Program-made: the position numbers and the translations under genes
The notes under the pieces: generated by a model
What the model saw: the letters and a program-made list of their open reading frames with translations, nothing else
Told to the model about the DNA's origin: nothing
Databases searched by the model: none
In this document: positions 34,592-43,738 of the stretch, piece after piece
Layout: every line of letters begins with the position of its first letter
Numbering within the stretch: the stretch's first letter is position 1
Source: Geodermatophilus saharensis
GTDB taxonomy: Bacteria > Actinomycetota > Actinomycetes > Mycobacteriales > Geodermatophilaceae
Direction of reading: 5' to 3'
Assembly: GCF_900188205.1 (NCBI RefSeq)
Contig: NZ_FZOH01000008.1
Span: 209,477 to 273,476 of the forward strand
DNA: 64,000 bases

Positions 34592-36298
34592 TCAGGCGTC
34601 CGTGAGCGCGGCAGGCGGCAGCCAGTCGGCGTCGAGGAGGTCGGCGATCTCCCGCAGCGAGGAGGTGTCCGCGCCGGCCGTCGACCCGCTGACCGCCAGC
34701 CGTTCGACCATCACGCGGGCGACCTGCTCCTCGACGGTGCCCTCGGCGAAGGCCACCCGCCACGGGGAGACCTGCCCGTCGCGGTGGGTGCGGCCGGTGA
34801 CCTGCCGGGCCTGGATGCCGGAGAAGCGCGGCTGGTGGAACAGCCCCACTCGCGGCGTGGCCGACGCCGTCGCCCCGGAGGGCAGCAGCTCGCCGGCGTG
34901 CAGGCTGATCGACGCGGTCACGGTGAAGACGCACACCGGCGCGGCGCCGGTCTGGAAGCGCAGCCGCTCGGCCTCGACGTCGAACCGGTCCCGGCCGTAG
35001 ATGGCGGCGACCGCGACACCGGAGTCCAGCAGCGCCTCGCGGATCGGGTCGGCCGCCGTCTCGACGAACTCCACCGACACCGCCACCTGCCGCTCGGCGT
35101 CGACCTGCGCGCGCACCCAGTCGACCGTGGCCTGCGCGCGGATCAGCCCGGCCTTCTGCCGGAACCGCAGCAGCGCCGCCCGCCCGCGGGCGCTCTGCCG
35201 GGCCCGGCGGGCCAGCTGCATCTCCGCGCGGAACTCCTGCCACTCCGACTCGTAGGCGCTCCGCTCGGCCGGGGTCAGCGCCACCGGCGTCCCGGTGACC
35301 GACACCGGGCCCCACGGCGCCGGGCGGTGCAGCGTCGCGGGCGGGTCGGCGTCGGTCAGCCAGGCCTGCAGCCGGGCGAGGTCGGCGCGGCGGGCGTCGG
35401 CGTCCTCGGTCCACGCCCAGCCGTACCGGCCCCGTTCCACGTGGAACCCGTGCTCGGCCAGCTTCGCCGGCAGGTCGCCCCAGGCGCGCAGCGGCTCACC
35501 GTGCCGCTGCGCGAACTGGGGCGCCAGGTAGGGCAGCTCCAGCGGCGTGTGCGCCGGGGTGGCGGTGGCCGCGATGACGAAGGGGACCCCCGAGGTCCGG
35601 CCGCCGCCCGACACCGCCTTCCAGTGCCTCCACCGCTGCGTCGTCGTGTGCCGGACCATGTGCGCCTCGTCGGCGACGACGACGTCGAAGGGCAGCTTCG
35701 CGACCTTCGCCAGCCGGTCCCAGGTGGTGACGCACCACCGCAGCCCGCCGTCGCCGAAGCCGGCGATCGACCGGCTCCAGTGCGGGACCGTGATCGCCGC
35801 CGGCCGGTCGGCGACGACGAGCACCCGCTCGCCGCCGCGCAGCTCGCAGATCTCCCGGGCGGCCATGACGGCGGTGCCGGTCTTGCCGACACCGGGGTCG
35901 TCGCCGAGCAGGAACACCCGGTGCCCGGCCGCGGCCGCGGCGACGACGACCTCGGCGCCGGTGCACTGCTCCTCGCGCGGCACCAGCGCCCGCGCCTCGG
36001 GCAGCGGGCGGGGCGTCTCGTTGAGCTCGTCCTCGAGGAAGCGCTCGAACGTGTACGGCGGCGGGTCGTAGGGCGCCAGCGCCGGCGGCAGCTCCCGGCC
36101 GACCCAGACGTGCGCCTGCAGGCCCGCGTGCCAGACGGCGCCCGGTGCCGGGGCGCGGAACGGGACGGCGAGCACCCACACCCGCTCCCCCGGGCCCGCG
36201 GTGGGCAGGTCGGGCACCGGTGGCCGGCGCGCCGTCGTCCGCCGCTTCGCCGTCCGGCGCTTCGGGGTGGTGGGGGCGGCGCGACGCCGTCCGGGCAC
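34592..36298 (-). CDS. SNF2-like DEAD/DEAH helicase
   Basis: Superfamily 2 ATPase of 568 residues. It has Walker A GDDPGVGKTG (K139), DEAH box VADEAH (D210), motif III ATATP, and the late motifs TASISLHAGE and QARQVTGRTHRDGQ. After the ATPase lobes there is no nuclease or SNF2 accessory domain. The N terminus is a basic tail (RRRAAPTTPKRRTAKRR). The start is GTG 36298. It is probably a nucleic-acid translocase; the close dinB neighbour hints at repair, but the gene could be a phage-derived helicase. It contains a perfect parS-like palindrome. Confidence 0.85.
   Translation of the reverse strand: MPGRRRAAPTTPKRRTAKRRTTARRPPVPDLPTAGPGERVWVLAVPFRAPAPGAVWHAGLQAHVWVGRELPPALAPYDPPPYTFERFLEDELNETPRPLPEARALVPREEQCTGAEVVVAAAAAGHRVFLLGDDPGVGKTGTAVMAAREICELRGGERVLVVADRPAAITVPHWSRSIAGFGDGGLRWCVTTWDRLAKVAKLPFDVVVADEAHMVRHTTTQRWRHWKAVSGGGRTSGVPFVIAATATPAHTPLELPYLAPQFAQRHGEPLRAWGDLPAKLAEHGFHVERGRYGWAWTEDADARRADLARLQAWLTDADPPATLHRPAPWGPVSVTGTPVALTPAERSAYESEWQEFRAEMQLARRARQSARGRAALLRFRQKAGLIRAQATVDWVRAQVDAERQVAVSVEFVETAADPIREALLDSGVAVAAIYGRDRFDVEAERLRFQTGAAPVCVFTVTASISLHAGELLPSGATASATPRVGLFHQPRFSGIQARQVTGRTHRDGQVSPWRVAFAEGTVEEQVARVMVERLAVSGSTAGADTSSLREIADLLDADWLPPAALTDA
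35434..35447. other. parS-like palindrome 3 (within helicase gene)
   Basis: Perfect GTTCCACGTGGAAC inside the helicase coding sequence (codes FHVE on the minus strand). Same 14-mer as sites at 4129, 44691 and 54265. Confidence 0.6.
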
Positions 36299-36363
36299 GG
36301 GGGCCTCCTCTCGTCCCGGGCACGGTAGGTGGCCGCAGCCCGCGGATCTGGTGGAATCGCCGG

Positions 36364-37212
36364 ATGACCGCCGGCGCGCCCTCCGACGAGCGGCTGGCGG
36401 CGCGCACCGTCGGCACGGCCGGGCCGCGGGTGGTGTTCGTGCACGGCCTGTTCGGCCAGGGCAAGAACTGGACGACGGCGGCGAAGGGGCTCGCCGACGG
36501 CCACCGGGTGACGCTGCTCGACCTGCCCAACCACGGGTACTCGCCGTGGACCGACCGGGTCGACTACGTGGACATGGCCGGGCTGGTCGCCGCGGAGCTC
36601 GAGTCCTTCGGCGAGCCGGTGACGCTGGTGGGGCACTCGATGGGCGGCAAGGTGGCGATGCAGCTGGCGCTGCGGCGGCCGGAGCTGCTGCGCGCGCTGG
36701 TCGTCGTCGACATCGCTCCCGTGGAGTACCCGGTCTCCGGCGGGCGGACCAACGACCCCGACGAGGAGGCCTCGCCGTTCGACGCCTTCATCACCGCGAT
36801 GCGGGCGGTCGACCTGGGCGCGCTGCGCACCCGCGAGGACGCCGACCGGGCGCTGCGCGAGGCGGTGCCAAGCACGATGGTGCGCTCCTTCCTGCTGCAG
36901 AGCCTCGTCCGCGAGGGGGTCGCCTCGGGCCGCTGGCGGTGGCGGCTGAACCTGGAGACGCTGCAGCGCGACCTCGGTGAGCTGCGCGGCTTCCCCGACC
37001 CGCCGCCGGGCGCGACCTTCGACGGCCCGGTCCTGTGGGTCGCCGGCGCGAACAGCCACTACGTGCTGCCCGAGGACCGCCCCCGCATGGAGGAGCTCTT
37101 CCCGCACACCCGGCTGGTGAAGGTCAAGCACGCCGGCCACTGGGTGCACTCCGAGCAGCCCGAGGTCTTCCTCCGCACGCTGCAGGCCTTCCTGGCTGCC
37201 GTCGAGCACTGA
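36364..37212 (+). CDS. Alpha/beta-hydrolase
   Basis: Soluble esterase-like hydrolase of 282 residues. It has the HG oxyanion motif (VVFVHGLFGQGKNW), nucleophile elbow GHSMGG, an acid-side aspartate around residue 236 and a late histidine in KHAGHWVHSEQP. The pattern resembles YbfF-type acyl esterases. The ATG at 36364 is 65 bp from the divergent helicase start. The substrate is unknown. Confidence 0.88.
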   Translation: MTAGAPSDERLAARTVGTAGPRVVFVHGLFGQGKNWTTAAKGLADGHRVTLLDLPNHGYSPWTDRVDYVDMAGLVAAELESFGEPVTLVGHSMGGKVAMQLALRRPELLRALVVVDIAPVEYPVSGGRTNDPDEEASPFDAFITAMRAVDLGALRTREDADRALREAVPSTMVRSFLLQSLVREGVASGRWRWRLNLETLQRDLGELRGFPDPPPGATFDGPVLWVAGANSHYVLPEDRPRMEELFPHTRLVKVKHAGHWVHSEQPEVFLRTLQAFLAAVEH

Positions 37213-37230
37213 GCCGGCGGTGGACTCCGT

Positions 37231-37656
37231 TCAGTCGAGCGGGTTGATCCACCGGACGTCGGGGAAGCGAGCGAAGTCGGTGTCCGCCGTGGCCACCGCG
37301 ACCCCGTGCTCGATGGCCAGGGCGGCGAGCTGCGCGTCCGGGACGAGGTTCCCCGTGGCGCCCGTGCGGCGGAGCAGGTCACCGAGGATGCCGGCGGTGC
37401 GCTCGGTGGCCGGCGGGATCCAGACGACGTCGACGTCGAGCCACTCGGCCACGTAGGACCACGCCTCCTCGGCCGCCAGTGGCCGGCGGATCACGCGCGG
37501 GTGGGTGGTGATGCGGACGAAGGCCCCGATCGTCTGCCACGGCAGGCCCACGCGACCGGCGCCGCTGAGCGCGGCCTCCCACCAGGCGCGTGCCGTCTCG
37601 TGCTGCGGCGCGGCGCTGTTGACCGCGTACAGCAACAGGTTCGCGTCGACCAGCAT
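37231..37656 (-). CDS. vapC: PIN-domain toxin VapC
   Basis: RNase toxin of a type II toxin-antitoxin pair. The 141-residue PIN domain begins MLVDANLLLYAVN with the first catalytic aspartate (D4). It continues through QTIGAFVRITTHPRV and ends with the acidic pair region LVPDAQLAALA and VATADTDFARFPDVRW. The ATG overlaps the antitoxin stop by one base (TGATG), as usual for vapBC. Activity is not proven by sequence, but all acidic positions look intact. Confidence 0.9.
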   Translation of the reverse strand: MLVDANLLLYAVNSAAPQHETARAWWEAALSGAGRVGLPWQTIGAFVRITTHPRVIRRPLAAEEAWSYVAEWLDVDVVWIPPATERTAGILGDLLRRTGATGNLVPDAQLAALAIEHGVAVATADTDFARFPDVRWINPLD

Positions 37657-37880
37657 CAGGAGGCGTCGTCGAGGAGGTCGAGCACCTCGCCGACGTTGGT
37701 GACGTCGATCAGGACGTCCAGGTCGGCGGTGCGCTGCCGGAACGGTCGGGCATCGCGGCGCGGGACCAACCCCGCGCGGACGAGGCGGTTCACCGCCTCG
37801 CTGAGGCCCAGACCCTCCGCGCGGCGCAGGCGCTCGACCGCTGCGGCGACGTCCTCGTCGAGGGTCACCGTGGTCCGCAC
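37656..37880 (-). CDS. vapB: Antitoxin VapB (ribbon-helix-helix)
   Basis: Antitoxin of 74 residues. The N-terminal ribbon-helix-helix (MRTTVTLDEDVAAAVERLRR, then SEAVNRLVRAGL) binds operator DNA. The C-terminal tail (ADLDVLIDVTNVGEVLDLLD) should wrap around VapC. Two palindromes just upstream (37893-37902 and 37914-37925) are probable operators for autoregulation. Confidence 0.9.
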   Translation of the reverse strand: MRTTVTLDEDVAAAVERLRRAEGLGLSEAVNRLVRAGLVPRRDARPFRQRTADLDVLIDVTNVGEVLDLLDDAS

Positions 37881-37892
37881 GGATCGAGGTTA

Positions 37893-37925
37893 CATCGTGA
37901 TGCGCCGGGCCGTGCATCGCGATGC
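37893..37925. promoter_or_regulatory. Probable VapB operator pair
   Basis: CATCGTGATG (37893-37902) and GCATCGCGATGC (37914-37925) share the core CATCGyGATG and are centred 22 bp apart (two helical turns), directly upstream of vapB. This fits a ribbon-helix-helix tetramer. Confidence 0.6.
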
Positions 37926-38040
37926 TCACCCGTCCAGCGGCTGGGACGTGCTGTGGGCGCCCACGCACGTGCGCGGGCCCGTGCGCGTCCGCGGGAGTGC
38001 ACCGCTGGAGCCGCCGGGGGTGCGCTGCCATCCTGGGCCG

Positions 38041-38874
38041 GTGACCAGCCAGTTCGTGCCGCACCGGCCGCACCCGGCGCTGCGCGGCCTGGTCACCGGC
38101 GCCCTCGGCTACCGGCAGGAGGGCCTGCCGCCGGGCACCCACCGCGGGCTGCCCTCCCCCGCCCTGACGCTGGTGGTCACCCTCGACGGGTCGCTCGACG
38201 TCGCCGCCCACCCCGACCGCGCGCAAGCACCCGGCCGCTACGACGCCCTCCTCGGCGGGCTGCACACCACCCCGGCGCTCATCCGCCACCCCGGCCGGCA
38301 GACCGGCCTGCAGCTGGCGCTGTCCCCGCTGGGCGCCCGCCGGCTGCTCGGCGTGCCCGCCGGGGAGCTCGCGGCGCTCGACGTCGACCTCGCCGACGTC
38401 CTGGGCGGCACCGAGCTGGTCGACCGCGTCCGCGAGGCGGCGAGCTGGCCGGCCCGCTTCGCCGCCGCCGAGGACGTGCTCCGCCGGGTCGCCGGCCACG
38501 GCACGCCGCCCGCCGAGGTCGCCGAGGCCTGGCGGCTCACCCTGGCCGGCGGCGGGCGGCTGCGGGTCGCCGAGATCGCCCGCCGGGTCGGCTGGTCCGA
38601 GCGGCACCTCACCGCCCGGTTCCGCGCCGAGACCGGCCTGGGTCCCAAGGAGGCCGCGCGGGTGGTCCGCTTCGACCGCGCCCGCCGCGCCCTGGCCGCC
38701 CGGCCCCGCCCCGACCTCGCCGCCCTGGCCGCGGCCGCCGGCTACGCCGACCAGGCGCACCTGACCCGCGAGTGGCGCGCGTTCACCGGGCTGTCCCCGC
38801 TGCGCTGGCTGGCGGCGGAGTTCGGATTCGTCCAAGACGGCGGCGACCGCGACGCGGCAGGGTCGGCGGCATGA
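38041..38874 (+). CDS. AraC-family transcriptional regulator
   Basis: Regulator of 277 residues. The N-terminal sensor half (HRGLPSPALTLVVTLDGSLDV) belongs to the DUF6597-like cupin type. A C-terminal AraC domain has two helix-turn-helix units (LRVAEIARRVGWSERHLTARF, then LAALAAAAGYADQAHLTREW and FTGLSPLRWLA). It overlaps the following VOC gene as ATGA, so the two probably act together. The GTG start follows a CATCCT box by 6 nt and may be leaderless. Confidence 0.87.
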   Translation: MTSQFVPHRPHPALRGLVTGALGYRQEGLPPGTHRGLPSPALTLVVTLDGSLDVAAHPDRAQAPGRYDALLGGLHTTPALIRHPGRQTGLQLALSPLGARRLLGVPAGELAALDVDLADVLGGTELVDRVREAASWPARFAAAEDVLRRVAGHGTPPAEVAEAWRLTLAGGGRLRVAEIARRVGWSERHLTARFRAETGLGPKEAARVVRFDRARRALAARPRPDLAALAAAAGYADQAHLTREWRAFTGLSPLRWLAAEFGFVQDGGDRDAAGSAA

Positions 38875-39266
38875 GCACCCCACCTCCCACCGTCTGGCCC
38901 GCCTTCCGCGCCGCCGACGCCCCCGCCCTCATCCGCTGGCTGGTCGACGTCCTGGGCTTCACCGAGACCCTCGTCGTCCGCGACGGCGACCTGGTCGTGC
39001 ACGCCGAGCTGGCCTGGCCGCCCGGCGGCGGCGTGATGCTCGGCTCCGCCCGCGACGACGGCGGCTGGCCGGTCCGCCCCGGCGGCAGCGGCGCCTACCT
39101 GGTCACCGACGACGTCGCCGCCGTCTGGGCGCGGGTGCGGGCCGCCGGTGCCGAGGTGCTGCGGCCGCTCACCGAGCCCGAGCACGGCGGCAAGGAGTTC
39201 TCCGTGCGCGACCCCGAGGGCAACAGCTGGAGCGTCGGCGACTACCGCGGGGCGCCCCGCGCGTGA
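38871..39266 (+). CDS. VOC family (glyoxalase/bleomycin-resistance-like) protein
   Basis: 131-residue protein with the VOC beta-alpha-beta-beta-beta fold (WPAFRAADAPALIRWLVDVL, then VVRDGDLVVHAEL and VRDPEGNSWSVGDY). Members bind metal or drugs or act as small isomerases or dioxygenases; the role here is unknown. It is translationally coupled to the AraC gene. Confidence 0.85.
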   Translation: MSTPPPTVWPAFRAADAPALIRWLVDVLGFTETLVVRDGDLVVHAELAWPPGGGVMLGSARDDGGWPVRPGGSGAYLVTDDVAAVWARVRAAGAEVLRPLTEPEHGGKEFSVRDPEGNSWSVGDYRGAPRA

Positions 39267-39339
39267 CCGAGCTCGCGAGGTCACGCAGGTGCGCAGCACG
39301 GCCCGACACGATGCCGACGAGCGTCAGCGAGGAGGCAGC

Positions 39340-39657
39340 GTGACGGAGGACGACGTCCGCGCCCTGGCCCTCGCCCTCCCGGAGGTCACCGAGGCCGACC
39401 ACCACGGCCGCCCGTCGTTCCGGCTGGGCACCGCCGTGCTCGCCACGCTGTGGGCACCCGGCATCCTCAACGTCATGGTCGGGGAGTCGGAGGCGCGGGC
39501 GGCCGAGGGCGGCGCGGTCGCGCTGCTGTGGTGGGGGAAGCGGCTCTCGGGCGTGCAGGTCGACCTCGCCCGGGCCGAGGAGGCCACCGTCGCCGACCTG
39601 CTCGACGACGCCTGGAGCCGCCGCGCCCCGGCCCGGCTGCGGCAGACCCGCCCGTGA
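39340..39657 (+). CDS. MmcQ/YjbR family DNA-binding-like protein
   Basis: 105-residue CyaY-like fold protein of the MmcQ/YjbR family (VRALALALPEVTEADHHGRP, SFRLGTAVLATLW). Function unknown; a DNA-binding role has been proposed for the family. The GTG at 39340 is preceded by AGGAGG. Its stop overlaps the bluB-cobT start as GTGA. Confidence 0.8.
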   Translation: MTEDDVRALALALPEVTEADHHGRPSFRLGTAVLATLWAPGILNVMVGESEARAAEGGAVALLWWGKRLSGVQVDLARAEEATVADLLDDAWSRRAPARLRQTRP

Positions 39658-41366
39658 GCTACCCGCGGCCGGTCCCGCTCGTCGGCGACGCCACCTCCGC
39701 CGCCCAGCGCGCCGGCGACCCCGCCGGGTGGGCCATGCCCGGCGACGCCGAGGGCCTCTACGCCGTCGTCGCCGCCCGCCGCGACGTGCGCCGGTTCCGG
39801 CCCGACCCGGTGCCCGGCGACGTCCTCCGGCGGGTGCTCGCCGCCGGGCACGCCGCGCCGTCGGTCGGGCACAGCCAGCCGTGGCGCTTCGTCGTCGTCC
39901 GCGACGCGGGCGTCCGCGACCGCGCCGCCGTCCTCACCGACCGCGAGCGGCTGCGGCAGGCCGCCCGGCTCGAGCCCGACGCCGCCCGCCGGCTGCTGGA
40001 CCTGCAGCTGGAGGGCGTGCGCGAGGCGCCGCTGGGGATCGTCGTCTGCTGCGACCGGCGCACCCCGGCCGCCGGCGTCCTCGGCCGCGCCACCTTCCCC
40101 GACGCCGACCTGTGGAGCTGCGCGGCGGCCATCCAGAACCTGTGGCTGGCCGCCCGCGCCGAGGGCCTGGGCATGGGCTGGGTGACGCTGTTCCGCCCCG
40201 AGGAGCTCGCCGGCCTCGTCGGCCTGCCCGAGGGGGTGGCCACCCTCGGCTGGCTGTGCCTGGGCTGGCCCGACGAGCGCCCCCCGGCACCGGGCCTGGA
40301 GCGGGCCGGCTGGTCGCGGCGGCTGCCGCTGGACGCCGTCGTCGTCGAGGACCGGTGGCCGGCCGACGACGGCGGGCCCGCCGCTCCCCCCTCGCACCTG
40401 CGCGCCCCCGGCCGCGAGGCGGTGGTGAGCGCCCGCGACGACGCCGACCGGCTGCTGACCACCCCCGGCTCGCTGGGCGTACTCGACCGCGCCGTCGACC
40501 GGGTCGTGGCGCTGGGCCGCGGCGAGGTCACCGGCGGCACGCTGCTGCTGGCCGCCGCCGACCACCCGGTCGCCGCGCGGGGCGTCTCGGCCTACCCGGC
40601 GACGGTCACCCGCAACGTGGCCCGGGCCGCGCTGGCCGGCACCGCCGTGGGCGCCACCGCGGCGGCCGCGGCCGGGCTGGCCACCGTCGTCGTCGACGCC
40701 GGGGTGTCCGGCGACCCGCTGCCCGGGGCGGTCGACGCCCGCCCGGCCGGCCCCCGCGGCGACCTCGCCTCCGCCCCGGCGATGACGCCCGCCGACGTCG
40801 GGCGGCTGCTGGCCGCCGGGCGGGACCTCGGCGCCCGGGACGGCCTGCTCGCCCTCGGCGAGGTCGGCGTCGGCAACACCACCGTCGCCGCCGCGCTCGC
40901 CGCCGGGCTGCTCGGCGCCGGCCCGGCCGAGGTCACCGGCCTCGGAGCCGGCGCCGACAGCGACGTGCTCGACCGCAAGCGCGCGGTGGTCGCCGCCGCG
41001 CTCGCCCGGGCGGGCACCGGCCTGGCGCCCGAGCGGGCGCTGGCCGAGCTCGGCGGGCCCGAGCTCGTGGTGCTCGCCGGTGCGGTGCTCGGCGCCGCGC
41101 AGACGCGCGCCGCCGTCGTCCTCGACGGGTTCGCCGTGTCGGTCGCGGCGCTGGCCGCCGTGCAGCTCGAGCCCGGCGCGCAGGCGTGCCTGGTGGCCGG
41201 GCAGCGCAGCCGCGAGCGCGGCCACGACCTCGTGCTGCAGGCGCTGGGTCTCGAGCCGCTGCTGGACCTGCGGCTGCGGGCCGGTGAGGGCGCCGGCGCG
41301 GCGCTGGCCGCCGGCCTGCTGCTCGACGGCCTCCGCATCCGCCGCACCACGGCCCGCGTGGACTGA
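39654..41366 (+). CDS. Fused BluB-CobT: 5,6-dimethylbenzimidazole synthase and phosphoribosyltransferase
   Basis: Builds and activates the lower ligand of cobalamin. Residues 1-235 are BluB, an FMN-consuming flavodestructase that makes 5,6-dimethylbenzimidazole ([13 protein letters not shown], then [42 protein letters not shown]). Residues from about 245 to 570 are CobT ([18 protein letters not shown], then [40 protein letters not shown] and a C-terminal [20 protein letters not shown]). The fusion couples production of the base to its use. No other cobalamin gene is in the window. The product is 570 residues. Confidence 0.92.
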   Translation: MSYPRPVPLVGDATSAAQRAGDPAGWAMPGDAEGLYAVVAARRDVRRFRPDPVPGDVLRRVLAAGHAAPSVGHSQPWRFVVVRDAGVRDRAAVLTDRERLRQAARLEPDAARRLLDLQLEGVREAPLGIVVCCDRRTPAAGVLGRATFPDADLWSCAAAIQNLWLAARAEGLGMGWVTLFRPEELAGLVGLPEGVATLGWLCLGWPDERPPAPGLERAGWSRRLPLDAVVVEDRWPADDGGPAAPPSHLRAPGREAVVSARDDADRLLTTPGSLGVLDRAVDRVVALGRGEVTGGTLLLAAADHPVAARGVSAYPATVTRNVARAALAGTAVGATAAAAAGLATVVVDAGVSGDPLPGAVDARPAGPRGDLASAPAMTPADVGRLLAAGRDLGARDGLLALGEVGVGNTTVAAALAAGLLGAGPAEVTGLGAGADSDVLDRKRAVVAAALARAGTGLAPERALAELGGPELVVLAGAVLGAAQTRAAVVLDGFAVSVAALAAVQLEPGAQACLVAGQRSRERGHDLVLQALGLEPLLDLRLRAGEGAGAALAAGLLLDGLRIRRTTARVD

Positions 41367-41394
41367 CCCCGGACGGCGGGCCAGGATCGACGCC

Positions 41395-43029
41395 GTGACC
41401 GATCCCCGCGCCGGCCAGCCCGCCACCCCCGCCGACCTGGTCGACGTCGCCTCGCTGGTGACCGCCTACTACACGCTGGTGCCCGACCCGGCGGAGCCGG
41501 CGCAGCGGGTGTCGTTCGGCACCTCCGGGCACCGGGGGTCCTCGTTCGACACCGCGTTCAACGAGGCGCACATCCTGGCCACCACCCAGGCGATCTGCGA
41601 GTACCGCGCCCAGCAGGGGTACGACGGGCCGCTGTTCCTCGGCCGGGACACCCACGCGCTGTCCGAGCCGGCCTGGGCCAGCGCGCTGGAGGTGCTGGCC
41701 GCCAACGACGTGACGGTGCTCGTCGACGCCGCCGGCCGCTACACCCCGACGCCGGCGGTCAGCCACGCCATCCTCACCGCGAACCGCGGGCGGACCGGCG
41801 GCCTCGCCGACGGCATCGTGGTCACCCCCTCGCACAACCCGCCCCGCGACGGCGGCTTCAAGTACAACCCGCCCAACGGCGGCCCCGCCGACACCGACGC
41901 CACGACGGTGATCGCCGCCCGCGCCAACGAGCTGCTCGCCGCCGGGCTCGACGGCGTGCGGCGGATCCCGTTCGCCCGCGCGCACGCCGCGGCGCAGCGG
42001 CACGACTTCCTCGGCGCCTACGTCGACGACCTGCCCGCCGTGCTCGACCTCGACGCCGTCCGCGACGCCGGGGTGCACGTCGGCGCCGACCCGCTCGGCG
42101 GCGCCAGCGTCGACTACTGGGGCGCCATCGCCGAGCGGCACCGCCTCGACCTCACCGTCGTCAACCCGCTGGTCGACCCCACGTGGCGGTTCATGACGCT
42201 GGACTGGGACGGCAAGATCCGGATGGACTGCTCCTCGCCGTCGGCGATGGCCTCGCTCATCGGCAAGCGCGCCGAGTACGCCATCGCCACCGGCAACGAC
42301 GCCGACGCCGACCGGCACGGCATCGTCACCCCCGACGCCGGGCTGATGAACCCCAACCACTTCCTCGCCGTCGCCATCTCCTACCTGTTCGCGCACCGGC
42401 CGGAGTGGGGCGCCGACGTCGCCGTCGGCAAGACGCTGGTGTCCTCGTCGCTGATCGACCGGGTCGTGGCGGGGCTCGGCCGGCGGCTGGTCGAGGTGCC
42501 GGTCGGGTTCAAGTGGTTCGTGCCCGGCCTGCTCGACGGCACCGTCGGCTTCGGCGGCGAGGAGTCGGCCGGGGCGTCGTTCCTGCGCCGCGACGGGCGG
42601 GTGTGGACCACCGACAAGGACGGCATCCTGCTGGCGCTGCTGGCCAGCGAGATCCAGGCGGTGACCGGCAGCTCGCCGTCGCAGCTGCACGCCGGGCTGG
42701 TCGAGCGGTACGGCGAGTCGGCCTACGCCCGGGTCGACGCCCCGGCCACCCGGGAGGAGAAGGCGGCGCTGGGGAAGCTGTCGCCGTCGGCGGTCACCGC
42801 CACCGAGCTGGCCGGCGAGCCGATCACCGCCAAGCTCACCCAGGCACCCGGAAACGGCGCGTCCATCGGCGGGCTGAAGGTCGCCACGGAGAACGCCTGG
42901 TTCGCCGCCCGGCCCTCGGGCACCGAGGACGTCTACAAGGTGTACGCGGAGAGCTTCCGGGGCGCCGACCACCTCGCCCGGGTGCAGGAGGAGGCGCGGG
43001 CCGTCGTCGGCGCCGCCCTCGGCGCCTGA
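41395..43029 (+). CDS. pgm: Phosphoglucomutase (alpha-D-glucose phosphate-specific)
   Basis: Interconverts glucose 1-phosphate and glucose 6-phosphate, feeding glycogen, trehalose and wall precursors. The 544 residues have SFGTSGHRG at the N terminus, the phosphoserine loop TPSHNP (S146), the metal loop [10 protein letters not shown], the sugar loop GGEESAG and the C-terminal [12 protein letters not shown]. The start is GTG 41395, 7 nt after a CAGGAT box. The length fits bacterial Pgm (about 546). Confidence 0.96.
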   Translation: MTDPRAGQPATPADLVDVASLVTAYYTLVPDPAEPAQRVSFGTSGHRGSSFDTAFNEAHILATTQAICEYRAQQGYDGPLFLGRDTHALSEPAWASALEVLAANDVTVLVDAAGRYTPTPAVSHAILTANRGRTGGLADGIVVTPSHNPPRDGGFKYNPPNGGPADTDATTVIAARANELLAAGLDGVRRIPFARAHAAAQRHDFLGAYVDDLPAVLDLDAVRDAGVHVGADPLGGASVDYWGAIAERHRLDLTVVNPLVDPTWRFMTLDWDGKIRMDCSSPSAMASLIGKRAEYAIATGNDADADRHGIVTPDAGLMNPNHFLAVAISYLFAHRPEWGADVAVGKTLVSSSLIDRVVAGLGRRLVEVPVGFKWFVPGLLDGTVGFGGEESAGASFLRRDGRVWTTDKDGILLALLASEIQAVTGSSPSQLHAGLVERYGESAYARVDAPATREEKAALGKLSPSAVTATELAGEPITAKLTQAPGNGASIGGLKVATENAWFAARPSGTEDVYKVYAESFRGADHLARVQEEARAVVGAALGA

Positions 43030-43095
43030 CCCGGACGGGGTGCCGGCGCCGGGTCGGAGGACGGCACGGGCGGGCAGCGGCCGCAGACTGGCCGC

Positions 43096-43731
43096 ATGAC
43101 CGGTCAGCCCCACCAGCAGGAGTGGGACGCCGTCCCGCCCGGGTCCGCCGCGACACCGTACGGAGCGCCCTACGGGGCGCCGTACGGAGCGGCGCCTCCC
43201 CCGGTGTACGGGCCGCCGGCCCCCTACGGTCCCCCTCCCGGCCACGGCCACGCGCCCCACCCCGGGTACGGCCCACCACCGGGGTACGGGCCGCCACCCG
43301 GCTACGGCTTTGGCGGCCCGCCGGCCTGGCCGGCCGGTCCCGGGCGTCCCGGCGTGGCCACCGCCGCCGGGGTGCTCGGCATCGTGACCGGCAGCCTGAG
43401 CGGGCTGGTGGCGCTGGTCCTCACCGCCGCCGTCCTCGCCGGGGACGGCGACGCCGTGAGCCTGGTGCTCGTCCTCGGCCTGCCCTGCGGCGCCGCGCTG
43501 CTCACCGCGGGGATCCGGCTGCTCACCCGGCACTCCCCGACGCCGCTGTTCGTCTCCGCGCTGGTCGCCGTCGCGGTGCTGTTCCTCGCGCTGGCCGTCG
43601 GGGCCGGCACGGTCGGCCCCGACAGCCTCGTCGGGCTCACCGCGTTCCTCGTGTTCGCCCTGCCCCTGCCGGTGCTCACCGCCGTCTTCGCGCGGCTCCC
43701 GGCCACCGTCGGCTGGGCCGCCGGCCGCTGA
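43096..43731 (+). CDS. Membrane protein with Pro/Tyr/Gly-rich N terminus
   Basis: 211-residue protein with no assigned function. Residues 1-85 are low-complexity (PYGAPYGAPYG, GYGPPPGYGPPPGYG), cytosolic and disordered. Four hydrophobic segments follow (VATAAGVLGIVTGSL, VSLVLVLGLPCGAALLTAG, LFVSALVAVAVLFLALAVGA, VGLTAFLVFALPLPVLTAVF). The layout is common in actinobacterial DUF4190-like small membrane proteins; the Pro/Gly/Tyr tail may bind other proteins. Confidence 0.75.
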   Translation: MTGQPHQQEWDAVPPGSAATPYGAPYGAPYGAAPPPVYGPPAPYGPPPGHGHAPHPGYGPPPGYGPPPGYGFGGPPAWPAGPGRPGVATAAGVLGIVTGSLSGLVALVLTAAVLAGDGDAVSLVLVLGLPCGAALLTAGIRLLTRHSPTPLFVSALVAVAVLFLALAVGAGTVGPDSLVGLTAFLVFALPLPVLTAVFARLPATVGWAAGR

Positions 43732-43738
43732 GCGGGGC

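Noticed and set aside
34592..36298. Prophage or defence island around the helicase
   Set aside because: No integrase, capsid, nuclease or defence partner genes nearby and GC content is like the neighbours.
37965..37990. parS-like or operator palindrome around GTGCGCGGGCCCGTGCGCG
   Set aside because: Arms mismatch at several positions and it does not resemble the other palindromes; probably GC-rich chance symmetry.
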